From the NCBI RefSeq assembly GCF_002646595.1, contig NZ_PDUD01000011.1, positions 1 through 64,000 of the forward strand: DNA of 64,000 bases, read 5' to 3'. Of this stretch, positions 36,901 to 43,674 are shown one piece after another. The translations under genes and the position numbers were made by a program. Position 1 is the first letter of the stretch. Every line of letters begins with the position of its first letter. The notes under the pieces were generated by a model that did no database searches, was not told the DNA's origin, and saw nothing but the letters and a program-made list of their open reading frames with translations. This stretch comes from Flavilitoribacter nigricans DSM 23189 = NBRC 102662 (GTDB lineage: Bacteria; Bacteroidota; Bacteroidia; Chitinophagales; Saprospiraceae).

Positions 36901-37172
36901 GCGTCAATCCTTACGAAACTCAGGCGAATGCGCTGATTGCGCTCGTTCAGGGTCTCGACTTCGTAGTGATCACCCTGCGGTTCGACGGCCTGGATAGTGA
37001 GCAATCCTTCCGGTAGGAAGATCATGGGGGAATCCCCGAGCACTTCCAGACTGGAAAGCGGGTTTTCGGCGTCATACCATTTGCCGCTAAAGTCTTCCGG
37101 TAGGGACTGGGCGAACGACAGGCCAGGCAGTAAAAATAGAAAGAGCGCAAATTTTAGGGGCCAACTTTTCAT
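33948..37172 (-). CDS. LytS-type sensor histidine kinase with TlpA/DUF4369-like extracytoplasmic region
   Basis: Sensor kinase of 1074 residues. A signal peptide (MKSWPLKFALFLFLLPGLSFAQ) leads into a large extracytoplasmic part. At about 370-440 a beta-sandwich like DUF4369 (VITGRIINAPAS) leads into a helical segment, then a thioredoxin-fold region at about 680-833 (GGHLPEFTLQNSAGQ to FVELKSKIDQFMAY). The catalytic CxxC is missing: the matching site reads LLIPFGPKDIY. One transmembrane helix (about 840-858) is followed by a His_kinase domain with LNPHFIFNTMSSIQN (His887), N-box PYVENAILHGL and G-box DNGIGL. Phosphotransfer should go to the overlapping LytTR regulator. The sensor part resembles secreted thiol-disulphide proteins; redox sensing is only a hypothesis, and ligand or protein sensing is equally possible. 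Confidence 0.88.
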   Translation of the reverse strand: MKSWPLKFALFLFLLPGLSFAQSLPEDFSGKWYDAENPLSSLEVLGDSPMIFLPEGLLTIQAVEPQGDHYEVETLNERNQRIRLSFVRIDAQRLAIALLPNTPRIFTRDQEVQRTTTAFALNLRVGETYYLDVRAAETILDPENESKWGSNRLRELIERCWYEYRVLSQPTASTYLLEMKVRRTLNITRFQSGFVNYKDSEYQLPDDQTASSSAENWASDQRFRITINRQGQILDYRKQAPSGAWLPPSVSATPMIFSYRYDAANRGQLENISDQPAYLWSTLSPRAFYNSVKGSRSGSVFVDSEKYKVGFFNFLSRQENAYTEKRGRISRYLFPDQSLLALDDRNGWIKYGRIRSESPDHQLEITLSGWSEQYRPAVITGRIINAPASTEEMEHYVQRYLEFWHHLPVDFQIDENGNFRLSCTPDQVLYSPENQIAPLFLRPGDSLHLVRDYKRDLYLMDISGDAALEQSITVQQARKLDSRKVYDKVHSLSLPEFKYAVQSNYQPDSLYLAQNAFLTDPTFQQKAQLDIRYQAANSLLAYWKSRYRNVLRLSRETPPDLLEILKNLPVNNDQAVGLAEYRHFLEYAYLDYKTDNIRNFFRGGTAARSLAEEYALSKYIYTGEPLFEALSVILTEQLYYDMVSPGIAYPFLEEFRKYNPDSTVNRQLDRAYAHLLKLEPGGHLPEFTLQNSAGQSGSVTSFLRDKTLLIPFGPKDIYLTGINFDSLRRWHPDLRIMLLSFLSPSELQELPNYQQEMPADLIYFIPDEAERRRVHDHFHLYNFNFPRGSFNRAYLVDDKGEIFDNYLTANGTPGINFVELKSKIDQFMAYRPPSSLNPQAFLLIIGSLGLGGFLVWLFKNWQTQREKRRRKMIELEIRSLRAQLNPHFIFNTMSSIQNLIASERPELANDYLADLASLMRKVLRYTQRGMVSLAEELDLIRQYCALEYLRKPFELNIYNELGHAANDVDLPALILQPYVENAILHGLAPINGEAKIDIVIEANGRSIVIRIVDNGIGLQEAALKGSNGNQIGLSTNAERLKLLFGGRAKVHLIDRGGHNRNERGTIVELQIPQV

Positions 37173-37261
37173 GTTGATGGTAATTGGTACTTTTCAAAAA
37201 TCCGTAAAATGAGTAGAAATAACAAGGTGGAATGAAGGCCTGGGGGATTTGGATGAGGAAT

Positions 37262-37276
37262 TGGCAACGCTTGCCA
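37262..37276. promoter_or_regulatory. operator-like palindrome upstream of the kinase operon
   Basis: TGGCAA-cgc-TTGCCA, a 6-bp inverted repeat with 3-nt centre, in the divergent spacer between the kinase gene and the glycine-zipper protein. No exact TAnnTTTG box was found nearby. The regulatory role is a guess. Confidence 0.25.
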
Positions 37277-37397
37277 CCTATTAGGCCATGATCAGTGGTA
37301 CCCGTGTTGCCAAAAATCATTTCGGAAAGTGCCGAATTTCATTTTTCATCTGATCGGAGCGATGCTTATTGTGACTGAATATTCAAAGCTCACAATT

Positions 37398-37916
37398 ATG
37401 AAACGACTCTCGTTATTTGGATTACCTGTCTTTTTCCTGGCGCTTTTTGGAGGCACAGCCTTCGGTCAGAAATTACCGGCAGAAAAAACGTATAAAGCCT
37501 GGGTTACCAGTGGGATTGAAATGGAGATTCATCAGGGCTATCTTTACGAACTACAGGAAAATGCTATTCGCCTTTACGCGGAGCGAGGTGGGATGCATCC
37601 GGAAAATCCATTTATCGATGTTCCTTTTGAGGACGTAGAGTTGCTCCAGGTGCAGGGAAAAGGAGGTCGATTGATCGGTACTTTGCTGGGAGCCGCCGCC
37701 GGATTTGTTGTTGGGGTGGCCGCAAATGCTGCTCTTTGGAAGGGATACGATAGTAAAGGTAGAGCGATAAAAGACCCCGCAGGGAATGTCCGTATCGGTC
37801 TGATACTGGCCATTCCCGGTACATTTATTGGCCGGGCGATCGGGGGTAAAAAAACTACGATCCCTCTCAATAGCAATAAGCGGGAAGCGCTGGAGCGATA
37901 CATCCTTACCCATTAA
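37398..37916 (+). CDS. exported glycine-zipper membrane protein, hypothetical
   Basis: Predicted exported protein of 172 residues from ATG 37398 (MKRLSLFGLPVFFLALFGGTAFG); the frame opens earlier at 37329, but that N-terminus spoils the signal peptide. After a beta-rich part (YKAWVTSGIEMEIHQGYLYE, resembling a DUF-type start common in Bacteroidota) comes a glycine-zipper helix, RLIGTLLGAAAGFVVGVAAN, and a second hydrophobic stretch (IGLILAIPGTFIGRAIGG). Glycine zippers pack helices in membranes. Function unknown. The next gene's longest frame overlaps it, but its likely start lies 38 bp after this stop. Confidence 0.65.
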   Translation: MKRLSLFGLPVFFLALFGGTAFGQKLPAEKTYKAWVTSGIEMEIHQGYLYELQENAIRLYAERGGMHPENPFIDVPFEDVELLQVQGKGGRLIGTLLGAAAGFVVGVAANAALWKGYDSKGRAIKDPAGNVRIGLILAIPGTFIGRAIGGKKTTIPLNSNKREALERYILTH

Positions 37917-37953
37917 TTGGAACTTTTTTCTTCAATTTCGTATATTCCATTCT

Positions 37954-38646
37954 ATGGTTCAGAGCTCCGACATTATACAACAGATGAAACAACAGACCCG
38001 CACCTGGGAAGACGCTCAGGACCGGCGGGCCATTTTTTTGGAATGCTATACGCTCATGACGGGCAATATGCTGCGGGCCATCGACGACCGTCGGTTCAGG
38101 GACTGTACCTGGGCGAAGCAGCTGTTGCTGAGATTTGCCGATTACTACTTTGTGGCGCTGGATGCCTACGGTTGTACAGATAAGGAATGTGTGACGGTCT
38201 GGACTTTTGCTCACGACTGTAGCTGCGGAAAAGATCTGCATGTGCTGCAGCATCTGCTGCTGGGTATCAATGCCCACATCAACTACGACCTCGTCCTTTC
38301 CCTGGTCGACCTCCTCGACCCGGAATGGAACAACCTTTCCGATGCGGAACGGCAGGATCGTTACCACGACCATTGCCTGGTAAATGAGATCATTGCCGCT
38401 ACCATCGATACCGTTCAGGATGATGTCGTGGAGCGCTACGATCCCCGAATGGATATCATCGATCGCCTCTTCGGTCGGCTGGACGAGCGACTGCTTTCTT
38501 CCCTGATCACCCACTGGCGGCAGCAAGTATGGGATAAAGCGATGCGTTTCCTGGAAACCAATTCGGAGCAACGGGAACCCCTGCGTCGGGAGCTGGAAGA
38601 GAGCGTCATGAAAAAGGCGCGGTGGATCTTGTTGACACGCAGTTGA
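37954..38646 (+). CDS. DUF5995 family protein
   Basis: Cytoplasmic protein of about 230 residues from ATG 37954 (MVQSSDIIQQMKQQ); the upstream extension overlaps the previous gene and lacks family character. It is mostly helical, with the DUF5995 signature HLLLGINAHINYDL, preceded by ECYTLMTGNML and LLLRFADYYFVALDAY. The conserved His/Asp/Asn residues of the family (NAHINYDL) suggest metal binding, but the activity is unknown. It includes a short Cys-rich stretch not typical of the family, DCSCGKD. Confidence 0.75.
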   Translation: MVQSSDIIQQMKQQTRTWEDAQDRRAIFLECYTLMTGNMLRAIDDRRFRDCTWAKQLLLRFADYYFVALDAYGCTDKECVTVWTFAHDCSCGKDLHVLQHLLLGINAHINYDLVLSLVDLLDPEWNNLSDAERQDRYHDHCLVNEIIAATIDTVQDDVVERYDPRMDIIDRLFGRLDERLLSSLITHWRQQVWDKAMRFLETNSEQREPLRRELEESVMKKARWILLTRS

Positions 38647-38715
38647 AAATGGGGGAGGGGAGATCAGACGGCTGATTTTCAGTAAGTTTTCCGTGCATTT
38701 GATTGACGAATATCG

Positions 38716-38749
38716 TATCTTTTACGGGCCTTAACCAAAGACCGTAAAA
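38716..38749 (+). promoter_or_regulatory. promoter/operator overlapping the alpha/beta hydrolase start
   Basis: TATCTTTT (38716-38723) is one base from TAnnTTTG. An 8-bp inverted repeat, TTTTACGG (38720-38727) with CCGTAAAA (38742-38749), covers the box end and the predicted transcription start and reaches the ATG at 38750. Confidence 0.4.
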
Positions 38750-39772
38750 ATGATATTGCCAACTGTTTACCGGCAGGCCAGACCCATCGGCCTGCTGCTG
38801 ACCCTGGCGGGTACAACAGTATTGGAACCCGCTGCCTTCGGTCCGCTTACCCTTCAAGTCCTACAGGCCACTCTCGGGATCGGCTTATTTTTACTAGCTA
38901 TCAGTTGCTTGCGCAGCGGCCATAGACCTAAACTTTCCGGACTACTATTTGGCTCCTTACTACTTTGTTCCTTTACTGTGTTCAGAGGGAATGCTCAATC
39001 GGGTGGAGTAGAATCTTCCGCAACCGTCACTCCGGTGCCGGCTTATGCCCAAAAAATGGTGCGGTCACCCCAACCGGGTGCGCTGGCGGAGTTTTTCTCC
39101 TACGAAACGATCACCTTTAGATCGAAGGACGGGTTGTCGGTGACCGGTAACCTGTACGAGGTCGGTCCGGCCAATCCGATTATCCTGCTTTGCCATCAGG
39201 CGAATTACAACAAGTACGAATACGCCGATATTGCGCCCCGGCTAAACGGATTGGGATACAACGTGCTGGCTATCGATCAGCGTTCGGGAGGGACTTTTGC
39301 CGGAAACTCAAACGAAACGCTGCAAACTGCCCGGGCGGCGGGAATACAACACCCCGATTTTCTGGATGCGGAACAGGATATCGTGGCGGCTGTGGAATTT
39401 CTGGCCGCGCGTTACCAACGGCAGGTCATCGTCTGGGGGAGCTCCTATTCCTCCGCGCTGGCATTGTTTGTGGCGGTTCATCCCGATGTGAAAGCAGCGC
39501 TGGCCTTCAGTCCGGGCAATTATTTCCGCGACCAGAAGCCGGATCTGAAAATTTTTATGCACAAACTTAAAAAGCCGGTCTTCATTACCTCCTCCCGCGA
39601 AGAAGCAGAAGAGTTGGAACATACCGTTGGCAGGTCGCTCGACGGGCAGGTGCAGATCCAGTTCATTCCGGAAAGCGGGGGCTACCATGGCTCCAAGGCA
39701 CTCTGGGAAGGCCAGGAAGGTGCGGAGGAATATTGGGGCGCGGTGTTGAATTTCCTGCTAATGATCCAATAA
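38750..39772 (+). CDS. alpha/beta hydrolase with N-terminal membrane segments
   Basis: Predicted serine hydrolase of 340 residues. Residues 10-80 hold two or three hydrophobic segments (IGLLLTLAGTTVL, TLGIGLFLLAISCL, LSGLLFGSLLLCSF), an unusual membrane anchor for this fold. The catalytic domain begins near residue 115 (YETITFRSKDGLSVTGNLYE). The oxyanion/strand region is PIILLCHQANYNKYEY, the nucleophile elbow G230-S-S232-Y-S234, and the probable catalytic His313 (GGYHGSK). The acid is probably in the strand KKPVFITSS or just after it. It faces the periplasm if the topology is as predicted. Substrate unknown. Confidence 0.8.
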   Translation: MILPTVYRQARPIGLLLTLAGTTVLEPAAFGPLTLQVLQATLGIGLFLLAISCLRSGHRPKLSGLLFGSLLLCSFTVFRGNAQSGGVESSATVTPVPAYAQKMVRSPQPGALAEFFSYETITFRSKDGLSVTGNLYEVGPANPIILLCHQANYNKYEYADIAPRLNGLGYNVLAIDQRSGGTFAGNSNETLQTARAAGIQHPDFLDAEQDIVAAVEFLAARYQRQVIVWGSSYSSALALFVAVHPDVKAALAFSPGNYFRDQKPDLKIFMHKLKKPVFITSSREEAEELEHTVGRSLDGQVQIQFIPESGGYHGSKALWEGQEGAEEYWGAVLNFLLMIQ

Positions 39773-39802
39773 CCCTGGGATCGCAGCATCAGATCATCAA
39801 CC

Positions 39803-40297
39803 TCACCAACCCGAGGTTCCTTTGCCGCCCTTAAAAGGGCCCACAATATCCGAGGTGATCCAGCCGCCGTAAAAGTCGCCTTCCTGGGCCTGTACTTTTT
39901 CGTCATTGACATAGCAGGCCGTAACCCGACTGGGATAGAAGGCAAAATAATCCCGGATAGGAGCAAAACGGGCGTTGGGTGCCGGATAACTCCAGGCGGC
40001 CCGGGGGCTTTCTCCATGGCTGGAGACAACATTCCAGTACACGGCCATGCCTTTCCATTCACAAAAAGTCTGGTGCTTGGGTTCCTGTTCCAGAAATTCC
40101 ATTTTTACCGCAATAGGCGGTAAATAGAAAACCGGCGGATGGCTGGTTTCAAGCACCCGGTACGCGGCATTGGTCTCGGCGATCAGATCCTCTCCCCAGT
40201 ATATTTTGATGTGTTTTTTAGAAGGTTCCAGTTTTGGCGGGCGCGGATAATCCCATACACTTTCCTGGCCCGGTCCCGGTTTAATCTTGTCTTTCAT
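39803..40297 (-). CDS. DUF427 domain-containing protein
   Basis: Small cytoplasmic protein, 164 residues from ATG 40297 (MKDKIKPGPGQESVWDYPRP). The 36 upstream in-frame codons are unlikely to be translated. DUF427 has a compact beta fold, with the motif WDYPRPPKLEPSKKHIKIYW at the start and FCEWKGMAVYWNV, AAWSYPAPN and DYFAFYPSRV in the body. The family's activity is not established. It is monocistronic and convergent with the alpha/beta hydrolase. The C-terminus ends in a glycine-rich tail (PFKGGKGTSGW). Confidence 0.85.
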   Translation of the reverse strand: MKDKIKPGPGQESVWDYPRPPKLEPSKKHIKIYWGEDLIAETNAAYRVLETSHPPVFYLPPIAVKMEFLEQEPKHQTFCEWKGMAVYWNVVSSHGESPRAAWSYPAPNARFAPIRDYFAFYPSRVTACYVNDEKVQAQEGDFYGGWITSDIVGPFKGGKGTSGW

Positions 40298-40386
40298 GAT
40301 TTTGTAACAGTGTGTCGGGTAAAGGGTTCTCCTTCCAAAAAGAAATAATGTTAAGTTTTTGTGATACTTGAGGAGATATATTCCGG

Positions 40387-40394
40387 TACTTTTG
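40387..40394 (+). promoter_or_regulatory. -7 promoter box of msrA
   Basis: TACTTTTG, an exact TAnnTTTG match, the same octamer as small-RNA unit 2. It lies about 150 nt before the msrA ATG. Confidence 0.5.
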
Positions 40395-40544
40395 CTTACC
40401 GTCAAAGGGATAATGGAATGGAAAGATCTCTAAAAACCGGGGTATTTCTTTTCAACATACCGGACGATTTTCGGTTATAAAGGTGAGATCTTACCACTGA
40501 CCATCAAAGGATCTCTTATTCATTTTAACGAATTAAAACCAATC

Positions 40545-41240
40545 ATGAAAAAGATCATATTTTCTCTGTTCATCGTCTCTCTGTTTTCCATATCGGCCTG
40601 CAGCCAGCAGAAATCGATGTCGGGCAGCAAGGAGATGAAAGTAAGTGAAGAAGTCGTACCCGTTTCGGAATACATTGCCGCCAACAACCTGGGTGAGTAT
40701 CCCGTGGCCACCTTTGCCGGTGGGTGCTTCTGGTGTACGGAGGCCTCTTTCGAACGGATCCAGGGCGTGGTGGACGTTATCTCCGGCTATTCCGGAGGAG
40801 AAAAAGCCTATCCCACCTATTACGAAGTAGGCGACGGCAAGACCGGGCACGCGGAAGCCATCGACATCTTTTACGATCCGGAAGTGATCGATTACCAGAA
40901 ATTGCTCGAGATCTTCTTCGTGGCGCACGATCCGACTACCCTCAACCGCCAGGGCCCGGATGTGGGAGAAGAATACCGTTCGGCGATCTACTACCATAAT
41001 CAGGAGCAGCAACAACTCACCGAGGCCTACATTAAAAAACTGAACGATTCGGGTAAATTTGCGAATCCCATCGTGACGGAAGTAGCGCCTTACAAGGAAT
41101 TTTGGGTAGCGGAAGGTTACCACCAGAATTACTACGAGATCCATCCGGACAACAGCTACGTTCGCAGCGTGAGCCGCCCTAAGGTGGAAAAAGTAATGAA
41201 AACGTTTAAGGATCTGCTGAAACCAGAGTATCAGCAGTAA
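40545..41240 (+). CDS. msrA: peptide-methionine (S)-S-oxide reductase, lipoprotein form
   Basis: Repairs oxidised methionine in proteins with thioredoxin-like electron donors. It has a lipoprotein signal (MKKIIFSLFIVSLFSISAC, Cys19), so it acts outside the cytoplasm, unlike the usual cytosolic MsrA. The active site G60-C61-F-W-C64 is intact; Cys61 is the nucleophile. Family motifs TEASFERIQGVVDVISGYSGG, YYEVGDGKTGHAEAI, and FFVAHDPTTLNRQGPDVG are present. No C-terminal resolving-Cys tail is visible: the last residues are LKDLLKPEYQQ-like. No msrB is attached or adjacent. A 185-bp palindrome follows the stop by 6 bp. Confidence 0.95.
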   Translation: MKKIIFSLFIVSLFSISACSQQKSMSGSKEMKVSEEVVPVSEYIAANNLGEYPVATFAGGCFWCTEASFERIQGVVDVISGYSGGEKAYPTYYEVGDGKTGHAEAIDIFYDPEVIDYQKLLEIFFVAHDPTTLNRQGPDVGEEYRSAIYYHNQEQQQLTEAYIKKLNDSGKFANPIVTEVAPYKEFWVAEGYHQNYYEIHPDNSYVRSVSRPKVEKVMKTFKDLLKPEYQQ

Positions 41241-41246
41241 GACCCA

Positions 41247-41431
41247 AAAATGGGCAGCTAGGCCTTGTTCCTGGACAAAATGAGAAAGAGGGAGTGATGG
41301 AGTGTCCAGGAGATTCGGAGAAGGGGAGAGGACATTGCTTTTCTCCCCTTTTTCGCGTCTTTTAGTCTCACCCTCTGTCCATTTTGAAAAAAATGTCCAG
41401 TAGTGTAGAGGGAGGCCTACCTGCCCATTTT
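41247..41431. repeat. 185-bp imperfect palindromic element
   Basis: Terminal inverted arms of 19 bp with one mismatch (41247-41265 and 41413-41431, both reading AAAATGGGCAGSTAGGCCT inwards) bound the whole gap between the convergent msrA and quinoprotein genes. Inside is a CCTGGACA/TGTCCAGG hairpin, and the two halves show further weak complementarity. It may be a MITE-like insertion or an elaborate bidirectional terminator. Confidence 0.65.
41321..41353 (+). terminator. rightward terminator hairpin within the palindrome
   Basis: AAGGGGAGA (41321-41329) pairs with TCTCCCCTT (41342-41350) and is followed by T3 on top of the stem's own Ts. It probably ends the msrA transcript. Confidence 0.55.
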
Positions 41432-41433
41432 CT

Positions 41434-43569
41434 TTAGGGTAACGCAAACGCGACGTACTTATCGCCCGAATCCGTTCCCAGCTTTCCTCCACCGCAGGCG
41501 ATCACCACGTACTGTTTGCCATCCACGGCATAAGTAGCCGGAGTGGCATAGCCCGCTGCCGGCAGATCCGTTTCCCAGAGCAATTTCCCGTCTCTTTTAT
41601 CGAATACCCGGAATTTTTCATCAGCCGTAGCGGCAATGAAGATCACGTTACCGGCAGTAACCACCGGCCCTCCGTAATTTTCCGCTCCCGTCGGAGGATC
41701 ATCCGCGGCCCGCGCCTCGGGAAAATCTCCCAGCGTTACCTGCCATTTGATGGAACCTTCGTTCAGGTCTACGGCTGTTAGCTGTCCCCAGGGAGGCGTG
41801 ATGGCCGGGAACCCATCGGGTGCATAAAAACGGTTGTAGCCGTTAAAGCGGTACGGATACGGCCACAGCCGGATCTTTTTACCCGATTCATCCACCTCAT
41901 CGGATTCCAGAAGAAATGCCGTTAAAGCGGAGAGTTCCGCATCGCTCAGACTGGCGAAGGAGGGCATAATCCCCCGACCTTCCCGGATCACTTTTACCAC
42001 GGCATCCCGGTCCAGCCGTTCCTTAAGTCCCACCAGAGAGGGGGCATTTCCGTAAATGGCTCCTCCTTTAAGGTCGGGCCCGTGGCAGGCAATACAGGCT
42101 ACATCGTACACCTGTTTTCCTTTGGAGGCCAGCAATTGGTTTTCCGGTGCCTCGTAGGGCAGCATTTTCACTACCCAGGGCATTTCACTCGAATTGACGT
42201 ACAGAATGCCGTCCGGATCAACCGCCGCTCCGCCCCATTCGCCGCCACCGTCGAAACCGGGGAAGAGAAAGGTGCTGGTGGTCGCCGGCGGAGTATAGGC
42301 ATCTACCGGCTGGAGCTGGGCCTCATCCCAGACGGATTTGGCATAATCGTAGACTTCCTGACTGCGATTGGCGAGATCCGCTTCTGTGATGGTCTGGCGG
42401 GAAAAGGGTGGGGGAGCCGTGATGTAGGGCTGGGTAGGGGAGGCCTTCTCTCCCTGAAGCGTGGAGGCGGGTACGGGCCGTTCCTCAATGGGGAAAAGCG
42501 GCTCGCCGGTCTCGCGATCGAGCAGGATCACGAAGCCGGCCTTGGTGATCTGAGCTACAGCGTCGATCTTTTTTCCCTCGTGGGTCACGGTCACCAGATT
42601 GGGGGGAGCGGGATGGTCCCGGTCCCAGAGATCGTGGTGAACGGACTGAAAATGCCAGATCCGTTCCCCGGTATCGGCATTCAGCGCCAGCACGCAATTG
42701 GCGAAAAGATTGTCTCCTTCCCGGTCACCGCCGTAAAAGTCAAAAGAGGCCGAGCCGGTAGGTGCGAATACGATGCCGCGCTCTTCATCAACGGTGAACC
42801 CGCTCCAGGCATTGGCCCCTCCGCTGCTCAACCAGGCATTCTCGGGCCAGGTATCGTAACCGTATTCTCCGGGGTGGGGAATAGTATGGAAGATCCATTC
42901 GATCTCACCGGTACGTACGTTGAACGCCCGGATATGGCCGGGCACCGGACCGGTATTTTCCGAAACCCGGGAGCCCATGATGAGTTTGTCCTTATAAACG
43001 CGACCGGGACTGTTGCTATTGATGAACAGGTTTTCCACCGGGCGTTCCAGGCCGTCGTGCAGATCTACGTAGCCACCCTTACCGAAGGCCGTATCGGGTT
43101 TGCCGGTGACGGCATCCAGGGCGTAAAGCAATGGTCCGGATGAATAGAAGACGCGTTTTGCTTCGCCTTCGCTCCAGTAAGCCAGTCCCCGGTTGACTCC
43201 CATGCCGGAAGTGGCGCCCTCCGCGGAAGAAGGATCGAACGTCCAGAGCTCTTCCCCGCTGGCGGCGTTCAGGGCGAAGACCTGCAGCCTCGGACTGGTA
43301 CCGTAGAGAATACCGTCGATCACCAGCGGATTACACTGGATCTGCGTCCGGCCGGAAGTATCGGCTCCGGTAGAGGCGTATTCCCAGACCCGGGTGAGTT
43401 GGGCGGCATTGTCGGTATTGATCTCGTTGAGGGTGGAGAATTGGTTGGCGTCAGGTCCTCCCTGGTATCCGGGCCAGTCTACAGTGGGGCCGGAGGGCAG
43501 TTCGCCGGATTCCGGCCGGCAGGCAACGAGCAGCAGCCCCAGCAGGAATAAAAGTGGTAAGGATCGCAT
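41434..43569 (-). CDS. PQQ-dependent quinoprotein dehydrogenase with cytochrome c domain, lipoprotein
   Basis: Periplasmic or surface-anchored lipoprotein (Cys17 after LLVA), 711 residues. An eight-bladed propeller with PQQ-type tryptophan motifs (ASGEELWTFDP, DTGERIWHFQS) resembles membrane glucose/alcohol dehydrogenases of the GDH type. At 492-496 a c-type heme motif CIACH (context ACHGPDLKG) opens a cytochrome c domain with a probable distal Met near 535 (GIMPSF). The last propeller blade follows this domain (GSIKWQVTLGDFP, GKLLWETDLP), so the cytochrome is inserted in the propeller rather than appended. It oxidises a sugar or alcohol and passes electrons to the respiratory chain; the substrate is unknown. 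Confidence 0.87.
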   Translation of the reverse strand: MRSLPLLFLLGLLLVACRPESGELPSGPTVDWPGYQGGPDANQFSTLNEINTDNAAQLTRVWEYASTGADTSGRTQIQCNPLVIDGILYGTSPRLQVFALNAASGEELWTFDPSSAEGATSGMGVNRGLAYWSEGEAKRVFYSSGPLLYALDAVTGKPDTAFGKGGYVDLHDGLERPVENLFINSNSPGRVYKDKLIMGSRVSENTGPVPGHIRAFNVRTGEIEWIFHTIPHPGEYGYDTWPENAWLSSGGANAWSGFTVDEERGIVFAPTGSASFDFYGGDREGDNLFANCVLALNADTGERIWHFQSVHHDLWDRDHPAPPNLVTVTHEGKKIDAVAQITKAGFVILLDRETGEPLFPIEERPVPASTLQGEKASPTQPYITAPPPFSRQTITEADLANRSQEVYDYAKSVWDEAQLQPVDAYTPPATTSTFLFPGFDGGGEWGGAAVDPDGILYVNSSEMPWVVKMLPYEAPENQLLASKGKQVYDVACIACHGPDLKGGAIYGNAPSLVGLKERLDRDAVVKVIREGRGIMPSFASLSDAELSALTAFLLESDEVDESGKKIRLWPYPYRFNGYNRFYAPDGFPAITPPWGQLTAVDLNEGSIKWQVTLGDFPEARAADDPPTGAENYGGPVVTAGNVIFIAATADEKFRVFDKRDGKLLWETDLPAAGYATPATYAVDGKQYVVIACGGGKLGTDSGDKYVAFALP

Positions 43570-43590
43570 AGGATTTTCCGTTTTGTCCGG

Positions 43591-43598
43591 AAAAGATA
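43591..43598 (-). promoter_or_regulatory. -7-like box of the quinoprotein gene
   Basis: Minus-strand TATCTTTT, one base from TAnnTTTG, about 22 nt upstream of the ATG. Confidence 0.35.
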
Positions 43599-43674
43599 GG
43601 GAATTTTTTCAACGGGTTGGTGCAGGAGGGTAGATGGTCTGCGATCGGTGGTCATCTACCCTCCGCACGATCTT

